NCBI RefSeq assembly: GCF_022024015.1
Contig: NZ_CP091786.1
Location: 1,674,001 to 1,738,000, forward strand
Length of the DNA: 64,000 bases
DNA from: Prevotella sp. E9-3
GTDB lineage: Bacteria > Bacteroidota > Bacteroidia > Bacteroidales > Bacteroidaceae
Direction of reading: 5' to 3'
Shown here: positions 35,090 to 44,160 of the stretch, one piece after another
Numbering within the stretch: the first letter of the stretch is position 1
Layout of the letters: each line of letters starts with the position of its first letter
Notes under the pieces: model-generated
Seen by the model: only the letters and a program-made list of their open reading frames with translations
Databases searched by the model: none
Told to the model about the DNA's origin: nothing
Translations under genes and position numbers: made by a program

Positions 35090-36499
35090 TTATTTTGTTT
35101 CCGTATTGCTGGCCATGAATGCCTCCAATTCCTGTGGATGGTAGGGAATACGCTTGTCGCCCATGAAACGACATCCGTTTGCTGTGATGAGCAAATCGTC
35201 TTCGATACGTATGCCGCCAAAATCCTTATAGGTCTCAATCTTGTCAAAGTTCAGGAAGTCCTTGCAATGGCCTGAAGCTTTCCATTCGTCAATGAGGGCA
35301 GGGATGAAATAGATGCCAGGCTCGTCAGTAACTACGACGCCTTCCTCCAATCGGCGTCCCATACGCAGACAGTTGGTTCCGAACTGTTCCAGGTTTGGGC
35401 GGGTCTCTTCGTCAAAGCCTACATAAATCTGTCCAAGACCTTCCATATCGTGAACGTCCATACCCATCATGTGGCCCAGTCCATGGGGGAAGAACATGGC
35501 ATGTGCACCTGCGCGAACAGCCTCTTCCGTATCGCCTTTCATCAGTCCGAGCTCTTTTAGACGGTTAGTCATCAGACGACATACATCGAAATGTACATCG
35601 GCATATTTTACACCAGGCTTGGCAATGTTGAGTACATGGTCGTGACATTCCTCAACGATACTGTAGATATCGAGCTGACGTTGCGTGAATGTGCCGTTGA
35701 CAGGCATCGTTCGGGTGTTGTCAGAGCAGTAATCGTCCAGTTCACATCCTGCATCGCATAAGGCCAGTCGTCCAGTCTCCAGCAGATTGTCACTGGGATT
35801 TCCATGCATTATCTCGCCGTGTTGTGAGAAAATGGTGGCAAAGCTGACCCCTTGGGCCAAACTACGTGCAATACCATCCACCTGTCCGGCTACCATACGT
35901 TCGGTAACGCCTGGCTTGATAAGAAGTTGAGCAGTTGTGTGCATGGCATAACCAACGTTGCAAGCACGATCGATTGCTTCGATTTCCTGTTGCTCTTTTG
36001 TGGCACGCATCTTTACCACAGCCTTTATCAGTGACAGTGAGGCGGCCTCTTTTTGTTGGTTAGGATGAATGCCGAGGAGATCCATTATCTGAATCTTTGT
36101 ATCGAAACGATAGGGAGGCAGAAAATGAATTATACGCTTTTGACGAAGAGCTTCGTTGCAGATGCTTTTCAACTCCTTCATCGGAGCAGTAGTGCTGACA
36201 CCTACCTCAGCAGCCAAGTCGGCCACAGAGGGCGTGAAGCCCATCCATACGATATCCTCTACATCAATATCGTCACCAATCAGCATATCCTTATCAGCAT
36301 CGATATCTATAATTCCAACCAGACCGTCACGGTGCTGACCGAAATAGTACAGGAAAGATGAATCCTGACGCATGGGCGAGTAGCTGTTGGCAGGATAATT
36401 TGCCGGGCTCTCGTTATTGCCGAAAAGAATGACGAGACCATTGCCCACCAGATGGCGCAGCTGTTGACGTCTTCTAATGAAAGTTTCTTTGTTGAACAT
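35090..36499 (-). CDS. pepP: Xaa-Pro aminopeptidase (M24B, aminopeptidase P)
   Basis: 469 aa, cytosolic; removes N-terminal residues preceding proline. The N-terminal creatinase-like domain (YYFGQHRDGLVGIID) is followed by the pita-bread domain with all metal ligands in view: two Asp in LCDAGCELDDYCSDNTR, His in HGLGHMMGMDVHD, Glu in TDEPGIYF and Glu in GIRIEDDLLIT. It lies between two other peptidase genes with short gaps, likely one operon for peptide breakdown. Confidence 0.94.
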   Translation of the reverse strand: MFNKETFIRRRQQLRHLVGNGLVILFGNNESPANYPANSYSPMRQDSSFLYYFGQHRDGLVGIIDIDADKDMLIGDDIDVEDIVWMGFTPSVADLAAEVGVSTTAPMKELKSICNEALRQKRIIHFLPPYRFDTKIQIMDLLGIHPNQQKEAASLSLIKAVVKMRATKEQQEIEAIDRACNVGYAMHTTAQLLIKPGVTERMVAGQVDGIARSLAQGVSFATIFSQHGEIMHGNPSDNLLETGRLALCDAGCELDDYCSDNTRTMPVNGTFTQRQLDIYSIVEECHDHVLNIAKPGVKYADVHFDVCRLMTNRLKELGLMKGDTEEAVRAGAHAMFFPHGLGHMMGMDVHDMEGLGQIYVGFDEETRPNLEQFGTNCLRMGRRLEEGVVVTDEPGIYFIPALIDEWKASGHCKDFLNFDKIETYKDFGGIRIEDDLLITANGCRFMGDKRIPYHPQELEAFMASNTETK

Positions 36500-36526
36500 A
36501 TAACGGGTATAATAGAAAAATCAATT

Positions 36527-38755
36527 TTAATTCTTCAACCAACGATTGAGCCAATCAAAATAGGTTCGCTGCCAGAGAATGCCGTTTTGGGGTTTCAACA
36601 CCCAGTGGTTCTCATCGGGGAAGATGAGCAACTCGGCCTCGATACCTCGCATGCGGGCTGCATTGAAAGCACTCATACCTTGTGTGGCGTTGATGCGATA
36701 GTCTTTCTCGCCATGGATAACGAGGATGGGTGTGTCCCACTTGTCAACAAAACGATGAGGAGAGTTCTCGTATGTCTTGCGGGCCCTAGCCGTTTGGTCT
36801 TTGTTCCAGTAGGCATCATCATACTCCCAGTTAGAGAACCAGTTCTCTTCTGTCTCTGTGTACATAGCCTCAAGGTTGAAAGCGCCATCATGGGCAATGA
36901 AACACTTGAAACGCTTGTTATGATGACCAGCCAGGTAATAGACAGAGAAACCGCCAAACGATGCACCTACTGCGCCCAGGCGATCCTTATCTACATAAGG
37001 AAGATTCTCGGTTGCAAAATCTATAGCTGAGAGATAGTCGTTCATGCATTGACCTGTCCAATCGCCAGAGATTTCTTCGAGCCATTCCTGTCCGAAACCT
37101 GGCAGACCACGACGGTTAGGAGCAACAACCACATATCCCTGAGAGGCCATGATGAAGAAGTTCCAGCGATAGCTCCAGAACTGAGAAACAGGACTCTGTG
37201 GACCACCTTCACAGAAAAGCAGGGTGGGGTACTTCTTGTTCTTGTCGAAATGAGGAGGCAGGATAACCCAAGTGAGCATCTCTTTACCATCAGTAGTTTT
37301 TACCCAATATTGTTCTACAGAGGGTTTGCCTAATTGGTCAAGAATCTCCTTGTTGACCTCGGTAATCTGAGCAATCTTTGTGTCGCTGATACTATCGCCT
37401 GGTGTAACTGTATATAGGTCGGCTGGAGCCACGTAAGAGTGACGCTCAGCCAGAATCTGCTTGTCATTCAGCATTTGCAGTGAACCAAAGTCGGCCCAAT
37501 CATTACTCAACTGAGTAACCTCGCCTTGCAAGTTGGTGCGATAGAGATTTTCAGTGGCGTGCCATACTCCTATAAAATATATTGTGTGCGAATCTGGAGC
37601 CCAACAGAAATCGTCAACGCTGGAATCAAAACTCTCTGTAACGTAGGTCTTGATGTCATTGCAAGGTTCCTCTGACATTCTGCTGAGGTCGTAGACGCAC
37701 AGACGGTTGCGGTCACTTTCGTAGCCGTCGCGTTCCATTGAGAGCCATGCTACGTAACGACCATCGGGCGAGAACTTTGGATTTATGTCGTAGCCAACAT
37801 TGTTGTCCTTTAGGTTCGTGTTGATGAACTGATTCTTAAGTGACTTTGTTGGATTGCAAGTGTTATCGGGACTATCTACATAACCTCCATCGGGCACTAC
37901 AGCAAACTCACAGCTGTTCTTGCAGAGGTTTTTGGTCTTGTTTATGTCCTTGCTATCTACATCATAGAGGAAAATATCCGAATCGGTGCTTATACTATAA
38001 CTTATACCTGTCAGGCAGCGACAAGTAAATGCTATAAATTTGGAATCGGGACTCCATGTCAGCTGTTCGATGCCGCCAAAAGGTTCCATCGGGCATTCAT
38101 AAGGCTCACCCTCCAGAATGTCAATAGCATCAGAAATGCCGTTTGCATTGACTTCTGCCAAAAAGGGATGCTGGATGCTTTCTACATAGTGGTCCCAATG
38201 ACGGTACATCAGATCGGTGACCAGACGGCCTGTTGCTTTGGGTAGATCTTCGGGGTTCTTCTTGATGATTTCGTTGAAGTCTATGCTCTGCAGCAGGATT
38301 ATCTTCTTACGGTCAGGTGAGAACTGGAATCCCTCAATTTTTCCTTCAGTATCTGACAACTGCTTGCGTGCAGAACCATTAAGGTTCATCTTCCACACTT
38401 CACCTCCCTTGAGGAAAGCAATCGTTTCGTTGTCTAACCACTGGGCATCAGTTTCGTTGTCTGCATCTTCGGTCAGTTGTTTCTGATCCGTACCATCGTA
38501 GTTCATCATCCAGAGCACCTGGTGACTTTTATTTTCCTCAACACTGTAATATCCCATCTGGAAAACAATATGCTGGCCATCGGGAGAAGCCTGATAGCCA
38601 CCAATACGACTCATAGCCCAAAGTGCTTCGGGCGACATCTGGTCGTTTTCCAACTGGATGTTTTGTTTACTTATATTCACTGTCTCATTGTTTTGTTGTG
38701 AGCCGCAAGCTGATAAAAGCATTGCAGTAGCACCGATCAAAAATAACTTGTTCAT
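36527..38755 (-). CDS. S9-family prolyl oligopeptidase/dipeptidyl peptidase lipoprotein
   Basis: 742 aa with a lipoprotein signal (MNKLFLIGATAMLLSAC; lipidated Cys17). Residues 40-470 form a WD40-like beta propeller (FSPDGRYVAWLS, WSPDSKFIAFT). The alpha/beta hydrolase domain carries Ser in GASFGGFSVYY, Asp in VIHGEKDYRI and His in DENHWVLKPQN. It is expected to cut peptides after proline or similar residues in the periplasm or on the outer membrane. With the M24 and C1 enzymes it makes a peptide-scavenging set. Confidence 0.92.
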   Translation of the reverse strand: MNKLFLIGATAMLLSACGSQQNNETVNISKQNIQLENDQMSPEALWAMSRIGGYQASPDGQHIVFQMGYYSVEENKSHQVLWMMNYDGTDQKQLTEDADNETDAQWLDNETIAFLKGGEVWKMNLNGSARKQLSDTEGKIEGFQFSPDRKKIILLQSIDFNEIIKKNPEDLPKATGRLVTDLMYRHWDHYVESIQHPFLAEVNANGISDAIDILEGEPYECPMEPFGGIEQLTWSPDSKFIAFTCRCLTGISYSISTDSDIFLYDVDSKDINKTKNLCKNSCEFAVVPDGGYVDSPDNTCNPTKSLKNQFINTNLKDNNVGYDINPKFSPDGRYVAWLSMERDGYESDRNRLCVYDLSRMSEEPCNDIKTYVTESFDSSVDDFCWAPDSHTIYFIGVWHATENLYRTNLQGEVTQLSNDWADFGSLQMLNDKQILAERHSYVAPADLYTVTPGDSISDTKIAQITEVNKEILDQLGKPSVEQYWVKTTDGKEMLTWVILPPHFDKNKKYPTLLFCEGGPQSPVSQFWSYRWNFFIMASQGYVVVAPNRRGLPGFGQEWLEEISGDWTGQCMNDYLSAIDFATENLPYVDKDRLGAVGASFGGFSVYYLAGHHNKRFKCFIAHDGAFNLEAMYTETEENWFSNWEYDDAYWNKDQTARARKTYENSPHRFVDKWDTPILVIHGEKDYRINATQGMSAFNAARMRGIEAELLIFPDENHWVLKPQNGILWQRTYFDWLNRWLKN

Positions 38756-38785
38756 AGTTGATGCGGATTAAAAGTTAAAAGGTTG

Positions 38786-40282
38786 TTATTTTTTTTTGAT
38801 AGGGTCACAAGTCAAACCGCAACCAAGTTTCTTGAATATCTTTCGGTCAACTTCAGAAAGCATTACTGTTGAGTGTACCTGACAACCACGCAATTGGGGT
38901 AACTGCTCAAGAGCTTTACGGCATTTCTCAGCTAAGGCTGTATCCCACTGGCCGGAACGTTCATCGTGCTGAGATAGTACACTAAGGGCTACAAGTACCT
39001 CATCTGTATGAAGTCTTGGATTCTTGGCTCCAAGGTATTCAATCTTTGTTTTTTGGATAGGCTCAATCATACTTTGAGGAATCAGTTTCTCGTCGTGACT
39101 GATGTTGGCCAGATGTTTCATTGCATTAAGTAGGAGTGCTGCCGAACAACCCAAAAGGGGAGATGACTTAGATGTGATAATAGTGCCATCGCTAAGTTCA
39201 ATTGCAGCCGATGTGTGTTCGGTGAGTTCCTGTTTTGCAGCTGCAGCTACAGTGACACGACGATAGGCTGTAGTAATTTTTGCCTGATTGAAGAGCATGA
39301 GAATTTTATTGACCTCGCGCTCACTGTCGATTCCCATGGCCAGTTTGTTGGTAGCATCGTAGTAACGACGGATAATCTCATCGCGTGATGCCTGACAGCA
39401 GACCTCATCGTCTGAGATACAGAATCCTACCATGTTAACTCCCATGTCTGTAGGCGACTTATAAGGATTTTCACCATATATGCCTTCAAAAAGTGCGTTT
39501 AATACGGGAAAAATCTCGATATCGCGATTGTAGTTAATGGCTGTTTTACCATATGCCTCAAGATGGAAGGGATCTATCATGTTCACATCATTTAGATCGG
39601 CAGTAGCAGCTTCATATGCTATATTTACAGGATGCTTTAAAGGTAGATTCCATACAGGAAATGTTTCAAACTTAGCATATCCGGCACGAATACCACGTTT
39701 GTTCTCGTTGTAAAGTTGACTGAGACATACAGCCATTTTTCCAGAACCGGGGCCTGGTGCTGTGATGACTACTAGCTCACGACTAGTTTCCACATAATCG
39801 TTCTTGCCAAATCCTTCATCACTAGCAATAAGCTGAACCTTGTGTGGATAACCATCAATTAAATAGTGTACGTAAGAACGTATACCAAGACGCTCAAGAC
39901 GATGACGGAACTGATCGGCAGTGTGCTGACCGGTATAATGGGTAATAACTACAGATCCCACCATAAAGTCGCGGCTCATGAATTCATCGCGAAGGCGTAA
40001 CACATCCTCATCGTATGTGATACCAAGATCGGCTCGTACTTTATTCTTCTCTATATCTTCAGCACTAACGACGATGACAATTTCCAATTGATCGCGCAAC
40101 TGTGCTAGCATACGAAGCTTAGAGTCGGGCTTGAAACCAGGGAGTACGCGTGAGGCATGGTGGTCGTCGAAAAGTTTTCCGCCAAGTTCAAGGTATAGTT
40201 TTCCATCGAACTGAGCAATACGTTCTTTAATATGCTCTGACTGAATCTTGAGATATTTCTCGTTGTCAAATCCAATTTTCAT
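38786..40282 (-). CDS. DUF1846 family protein
   Basis: A 498-aa cytosolic protein matching the DUF1846 family along its length (start MKIGFDNEKYLKIQ, ELGGKLFDDHHASRVLPGF). Biochemical role not established to my knowledge. A glycine-rich PGPGSGKMAVCLSQLY segment near residue 170 resembles a P-loop and may bind a nucleotide or phosphate. It sits 30 bases after yidC and may be co-transcribed with it. Confidence 0.88.
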   Translation of the reverse strand: MKIGFDNEKYLKIQSEHIKERIAQFDGKLYLELGGKLFDDHHASRVLPGFKPDSKLRMLAQLRDQLEIVIVVSAEDIEKNKVRADLGITYDEDVLRLRDEFMSRDFMVGSVVITHYTGQHTADQFRHRLERLGIRSYVHYLIDGYPHKVQLIASDEGFGKNDYVETSRELVVITAPGPGSGKMAVCLSQLYNENKRGIRAGYAKFETFPVWNLPLKHPVNIAYEAATADLNDVNMIDPFHLEAYGKTAINYNRDIEIFPVLNALFEGIYGENPYKSPTDMGVNMVGFCISDDEVCCQASRDEIIRRYYDATNKLAMGIDSEREVNKILMLFNQAKITTAYRRVTVAAAAKQELTEHTSAAIELSDGTIITSKSSPLLGCSAALLLNAMKHLANISHDEKLIPQSMIEPIQKTKIEYLGAKNPRLHTDEVLVALSVLSQHDERSGQWDTALAEKCRKALEQLPQLRGCQVHSTVMLSEVDRKIFKKLGCGLTCDPIKKK

Positions 40283-40312
40283 AGTTATCCTAGTAATATA
40301 TGTGTGGGATTT

Positions 40313-42196
40313 TTATTTCTTATATCCGTTTTGGCGTTGACGCTGTAGTTCTTCAGCCTGTTTCTGCATAGCTTCAAGACGTGCTGCCAGTCCACTCATT
40401 TTCTTGGGATTGTTTTTGTTCTCTTTGTATTTAGCTTCAAGAATAGCTAAAAGTTTAGCATCATCAGTGGTTTTGCGAAGTGTCCACATGATGGCAGCTG
40501 AGAAGAACAAAGAAACAAAATAATAGAAGTTTAGACCAGCAGAATAGTCGTTGAACATGAAGAAGAACATAAGTGGCATGAGGTACATCATCCACTGCAT
40601 CATCTTCATCTGTTCAGCCTGCTGACCCACCATTTGATCGCGCTGTTGGCGCATGGTCATGTAGCTGTATAGAATATTTGCAACGCAGAAAAGAATACAG
40701 GTCAATGAAAGGTGATCACCAATACCCCAAATGTTGAAACTCCATTCAATGATGGGATCATAGGTCGAAAGATCGTCAATCCAAAGGAATGATTCACGGC
40801 GAAGTTGGATAGCGTTAGGAACAAAGTTGAACATGGCAATCCAAATAGGCATCTGAATCAGCATTGGTAAACATCCTGAAAGAGGAGATACACCATACTG
40901 GGCATATAGTTGCATCATAGCTTGCTGCTTCTGCATTTGATCTTCGGGTTTATCATACTGCTTTGTAGCTTCATCGAGTTTTGGCTTCAATACGCGCATC
41001 TTAGCACTAGACATATAGCTCTTCTTCACCATGGGGAATGTAATGGCTTTCAGTAGCAGAGTGATAAGGATGAGTACAATTCCCATATTGAAACCAAATG
41101 AGGTGAGCCAGTCGAATACATAAATAGTGAACCATCGGTTGATAATGCGGAATAGTGGCCATCCCAGATATACCAACTGTTCTAGATCGAGGTCTTTGTT
41201 GAAACGGCTTTGTTCTTCAACGTCTTTAATCAAGCGGAAATCATTAGGACCGATATACATTTCAAACTCTGATGCATGGACACCCTTGGGGTCGAATGTA
41301 GTGCAAAGTTTGGCTTCATAGTTCTTTAAATAGCCAGAACCTTTCTCTTGAGGTGTGCTATGGAGCGTGGCATTGGAAGCAAAGTCGTCTTTAGATATCA
41401 GTACAGCCGAGAAAAACTGATTTTTGAAAGCAACCCAATCAAGGGGCTCTTCAATCGTTTCACTATCCTCTGACGTTTCGCTGAGATAGTCGGTACTACC
41501 ATCTTTTTTCTTGTAAGTGAGGGTAGCATATCGATTTTCAAACATGAAGCCTTTTTCTTGTTGACGGGCACGCGAAATCCATTCCACGTCAACTTGACCA
41601 TAGTTGGGAGCAAATAGTCCGGCAAGTCCTTCTGTAGTGAAAGAGAAATGCAGCATATAGTCATCGCCCAATTCATAATTGAAACTGATGCTACCACCAT
41701 TTTGAGCAGGAGCTGTCATGGTAACGGAACGATCAGTAATATTGGTTGGAGTGAAATAAAGGTCTTTTGTAATGATGTTTTCGTTCTTGCCAGCAAGCAT
41801 GAAGTTCATCTGTTGGTCTTCGGCAGTGAAGAGCGTGACATCATTAGCTGAATCTTTGTCTTCAAATCCAAGAATGACAGCTTTTGTCAGTGTGCCACCT
41901 TTAGTAGAAAAGGTTAACTCCAACTTATCGTTTTTCAGTGTGATATTATTTGATTCACCACTTAGTGCTTGATAGAAAAGCGCAGTAGAGTCGGCTAAGA
42001 TTGAGGCTTCGGCAGCATCTTTGCGTTCTTGTTCAGCCATTTCAGCTTTTACCTGTGCATCACGCTGAACTGCAGCAATACTGTCCTGCTGTTTGTGGTA
42101 GGCATCGATTTCTTCTTGTGTGGGCTGTGACCACCAAATGTAGCCAATGAATACAGCAGCCATCAAAACCATTCCTGTTAAAGTGTTCTTGTCCAT
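40313..42196 (-). CDS. yidC: Membrane protein insertase YidC
   Basis: 627 aa. An N-terminal membrane anchor (MVLMAAVFIGYIWW) leads to a large periplasmic beta domain (to about 350), then the conserved insertase core with further helices (NMGIVLILITLLLKAITFP, SPLSGCLPMLIQMPIWIAMF, NFYYFVSLFFSAAIMW) and a basic C-terminal tail that can contact ribosomes. It inserts and folds inner-membrane proteins with or without SecYEG. A promoter read on the minus strand lies at 42259-42289. Confidence 0.95.
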   Translation of the reverse strand: MDKNTLTGMVLMAAVFIGYIWWSQPTQEEIDAYHKQQDSIAAVQRDAQVKAEMAEQERKDAAEASILADSTALFYQALSGESNNITLKNDKLELTFSTKGGTLTKAVILGFEDKDSANDVTLFTAEDQQMNFMLAGKNENIITKDLYFTPTNITDRSVTMTAPAQNGGSISFNYELGDDYMLHFSFTTEGLAGLFAPNYGQVDVEWISRARQQEKGFMFENRYATLTYKKKDGSTDYLSETSEDSETIEEPLDWVAFKNQFFSAVLISKDDFASNATLHSTPQEKGSGYLKNYEAKLCTTFDPKGVHASEFEMYIGPNDFRLIKDVEEQSRFNKDLDLEQLVYLGWPLFRIINRWFTIYVFDWLTSFGFNMGIVLILITLLLKAITFPMVKKSYMSSAKMRVLKPKLDEATKQYDKPEDQMQKQQAMMQLYAQYGVSPLSGCLPMLIQMPIWIAMFNFVPNAIQLRRESFLWIDDLSTYDPIIEWSFNIWGIGDHLSLTCILFCVANILYSYMTMRQQRDQMVGQQAEQMKMMQWMMYLMPLMFFFMFNDYSAGLNFYYFVSLFFSAAIMWTLRKTTDDAKLLAILEAKYKENKNNPKKMSGLAARLEAMQKQAEELQRQRQNGYKK

Positions 42197-42258
42197 TATT
42201 TTATATACTTATTTTGTACTTGGGGATATATATATGACAGTTTGTAAAATCAAAGGTG

Positions 42259-42289
42259 CAAATTTACTACTTTTTTTTTGCATACCAAG
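42259..42289 (-). promoter_or_regulatory. yidC promoter
   Basis: On the minus strand: CTTGG-like -33 element (42286-42289), 19 bases, TAAATTTG (42259-42266). The yidC ATG is 62 bases downstream. Confidence 0.6.
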
Positions 42290-42310
42290 TATAATTTTGG
42301 AAATTTTGCT

Positions 42311-42318
42311 TATCTTTG
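42311..42318 (+). promoter_or_regulatory. -7 box very close to the DUF3078 start
   Basis: TATCTTTG ends only 9 bases before the ATG at 42328, so the transcript may have almost no leader. Confidence 0.5.
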
Positions 42319-42327
42319 CACTCGGTT

Positions 42328-43512
42328 ATGAGAAAAGTTGTTTTATTTATAGCCGCTGTTATGACCATTGGTGTGGCAACGGCACAGGATCGTACAAATC
42401 AGTATGGTCAGTACTACCCATTGTTCGGTCCGCTTACTTTTTATCATTCAGTAGCTCAAAACCGTTTGAGTTTGACTCGCGCAGAGAGCGAAGAGGAACT
42501 TAGAGACGAAATATCAGCCTCTATGTTGCGTATATATCTTAATCGTCCTGATTTGGTACAGAATGCTGAGAGTGACATGAAAGAGTCAGGGCAGTTGCGG
42601 AATGACCTTGAGTCTCCTATTCAGCAGCAAGTGAGTATTGTTGAAGAGATGGAGCCAATGCCAGAGATGTTGCCTGAGGCAGATCCTGTTGAGGTGGCTG
42701 TTGAAAAACCTGTTTTTTGGAAATTTCGTGGCGATGGAAATGTTCAGCTGATGCAGAACTATGTTAGTGATAACTGGTATAAAGGCGGTGAGAGTAATCA
42801 TGCGGCTGTTGGTTCTTTGACCCTTGAAGCCAATTACGATAACAAGTCTAAATGGAAGTGGGAGAATAAGTTGGAGATGAAACTCGGCTTTCAGACATCT
42901 CCTTCTGATACAGTGAACAAGTTTAAGACAAATGAAGACCTTTTACGTTATACTGGAAAAATTGGTCTTCAGGCTTTCAAGCGTTGGTACTATACCCTTC
43001 AAGTGCTTTCTTATACTCAGTTTACGAGAGGTTTGAAAGCTAATGATGAGCGAACTTACTCAGACTTTATGTCACCGTTCAACTTGAATGTAGGTATAGG
43101 TATGGACTATAAGGTGGATTTCTTCAAAGGGAAAATGTCCGGTACTGTCAATATGTCTCCCTTAGCGGTAAACTATCGTTATGTGGATCGTGCTGATTTG
43201 GCTCGTAGTTTTGGTGTGAAGGTAGATGAGGGACATACACACTCGTTGACTGATTTCGGTTCGCAGCTTACCGCTTCTATTGAATGGAAAATGAATGATG
43301 TGGTAACCTGGAAAACGCGATTATACTATTTTAGTTCGTTCCATCGTGCTGAAATGGAATGGGAGAATACTTTTACACTGCGAGTGTCGAAATATATTAC
43401 GGCCAATGTATTTCTCTTCCCACGTTTCGACGATTCCAATCAGCAAGACGAAAAGTTGGGGTTCTGGCAGTTTAAGGAATATTCTTCTTTGGGATTCTCT
43501 TATAATTTCTGA
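42328..43512 (+). CDS. DUF3078 outer-membrane protein
   Basis: 394 aa from ATG 42328; the frame also offers a TTG at 42316, inside the promoter box. A signal peptide (MRKVVLFIAAVMTIGVATAQ) is followed by an acidic, Pro/Glu-rich region (MEPMPEMLPEADP). The rest is amphipathic beta strands with alternating aromatics (WENKLEMKLGF, WYYTLQVLSYTQF), ending in a strand that closes on Phe (SSLGFSYNF), as outer-membrane beta barrels do. DUF3078 function is unknown. It is transcribed divergently from yidC. Confidence 0.85.
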   Translation: MRKVVLFIAAVMTIGVATAQDRTNQYGQYYPLFGPLTFYHSVAQNRLSLTRAESEEELRDEISASMLRIYLNRPDLVQNAESDMKESGQLRNDLESPIQQQVSIVEEMEPMPEMLPEADPVEVAVEKPVFWKFRGDGNVQLMQNYVSDNWYKGGESNHAAVGSLTLEANYDNKSKWKWENKLEMKLGFQTSPSDTVNKFKTNEDLLRYTGKIGLQAFKRWYYTLQVLSYTQFTRGLKANDERTYSDFMSPFNLNVGIGMDYKVDFFKGKMSGTVNMSPLAVNYRYVDRADLARSFGVKVDEGHTHSLTDFGSQLTASIEWKMNDVVTWKTRLYYFSSFHRAEMEWENTFTLRVSKYITANVFLFPRFDDSNQQDEKLGFWQFKEYSSLGFSYNF

Positions 43513-43565
43513 TGGTTGACTTTATTTCTTAGGAATTAAGCTCAATCTCAAAATATTAAAAAGAT

Positions 43566-43595
43566 AAAGGTAAGACAGAGAAGTCTTACCTTTTT
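43566..43595. terminator. Bidirectional terminator
   Basis: An 11-bp stem (43566-43576 with 43583-43593) with T tracts on both strands. It ends the DUF3078 transcript and also contains the stop codon (43586-43588) of the facing 143-aa gene. Confidence 0.85.
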
Positions 43596-44017
43596 TTGAA
43601 TTCCAATGTGTTTGGAATTTTCATCCATTTCCCTTTGTAAGGAACTTTTATAGCACTGCCTTTTTTCTGGGTAAGTCGGTAGGTGGAATCATTCAACTGA
43701 ATGAGGGTAGCTACAAGGTCCTCACTACCGAAATCGTTAACCATTTGTAAGGTGGCTTTTTTGTCACAAATCTCAGCATCAAGTATCAACCAGTAGAATG
43801 AACTTGTTGATTTCCTTAAATATCCGGCTATTGGACCAAATAATTCATGGCCAGGAGCAATTAGCTGACGATTGTTGAGGTCCAAATGAATGAATATGTC
43901 GTACTCTTTGTTGTATATTTCCGTCTTGAATGTTGTGCTGTCACTTTGAGCATAGATATTAGAACCTATAAAAGCAAGTAAGATGGAAATAAATATGAAA
44001 CGTATCCAGTTCGTCAT
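43586..44017 (-). CDS. Hypothetical exported 143-aa protein
   Basis: A signal peptide (WIRFIFISILLAFIGSNIYAQ) precedes a small beta-rich domain of about 120 residues with no recognised family (HLDLNNRQLIAPG, WLILDAEICDKKATLQMV). Probably periplasmic. A -7-like box lies at 44049-44056 on the minus strand. The last codons, encoding KKR and the stop, lie inside the terminator stem. Confidence 0.75.
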   Translation of the reverse strand: MTNWIRFIFISILLAFIGSNIYAQSDSTTFKTEIYNKEYDIFIHLDLNNRQLIAPGHELFGPIAGYLRKSTSSFYWLILDAEICDKKATLQMVNDFGSEDLVATLIQLNDSTYRLTQKKGSAIKVPYKGKWMKIPNTLEFKKR

Positions 44018-44107
44018 AATGATTTATTAAATATGAATGTTTGAGAGGCAAAGATAGACAATCTGAATCAAAAAATGATATTAATTTTAAAAAATGTTTC
44101 ATTGTTC

Positions 44108-44139
44108 TTGCATGTTTAAGAAATTTTTAAGTATCTTTG
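44108..44139 (+). promoter_or_regulatory. glgA promoter
   Basis: TTG (44108-44110), 21 bases, TATCTTTG (44132-44139), with the ATG at 44161. Confidence 0.65.
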
Positions 44140-44160
44140 CCGCAACTTATAGATTTTAAA

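Noticed and set aside
36452-37030. 192-codon plus-strand frame
   Set aside because: Antisense to the catalytic domain of the S9 peptidase, whose active-site motifs are clear on the other strand.
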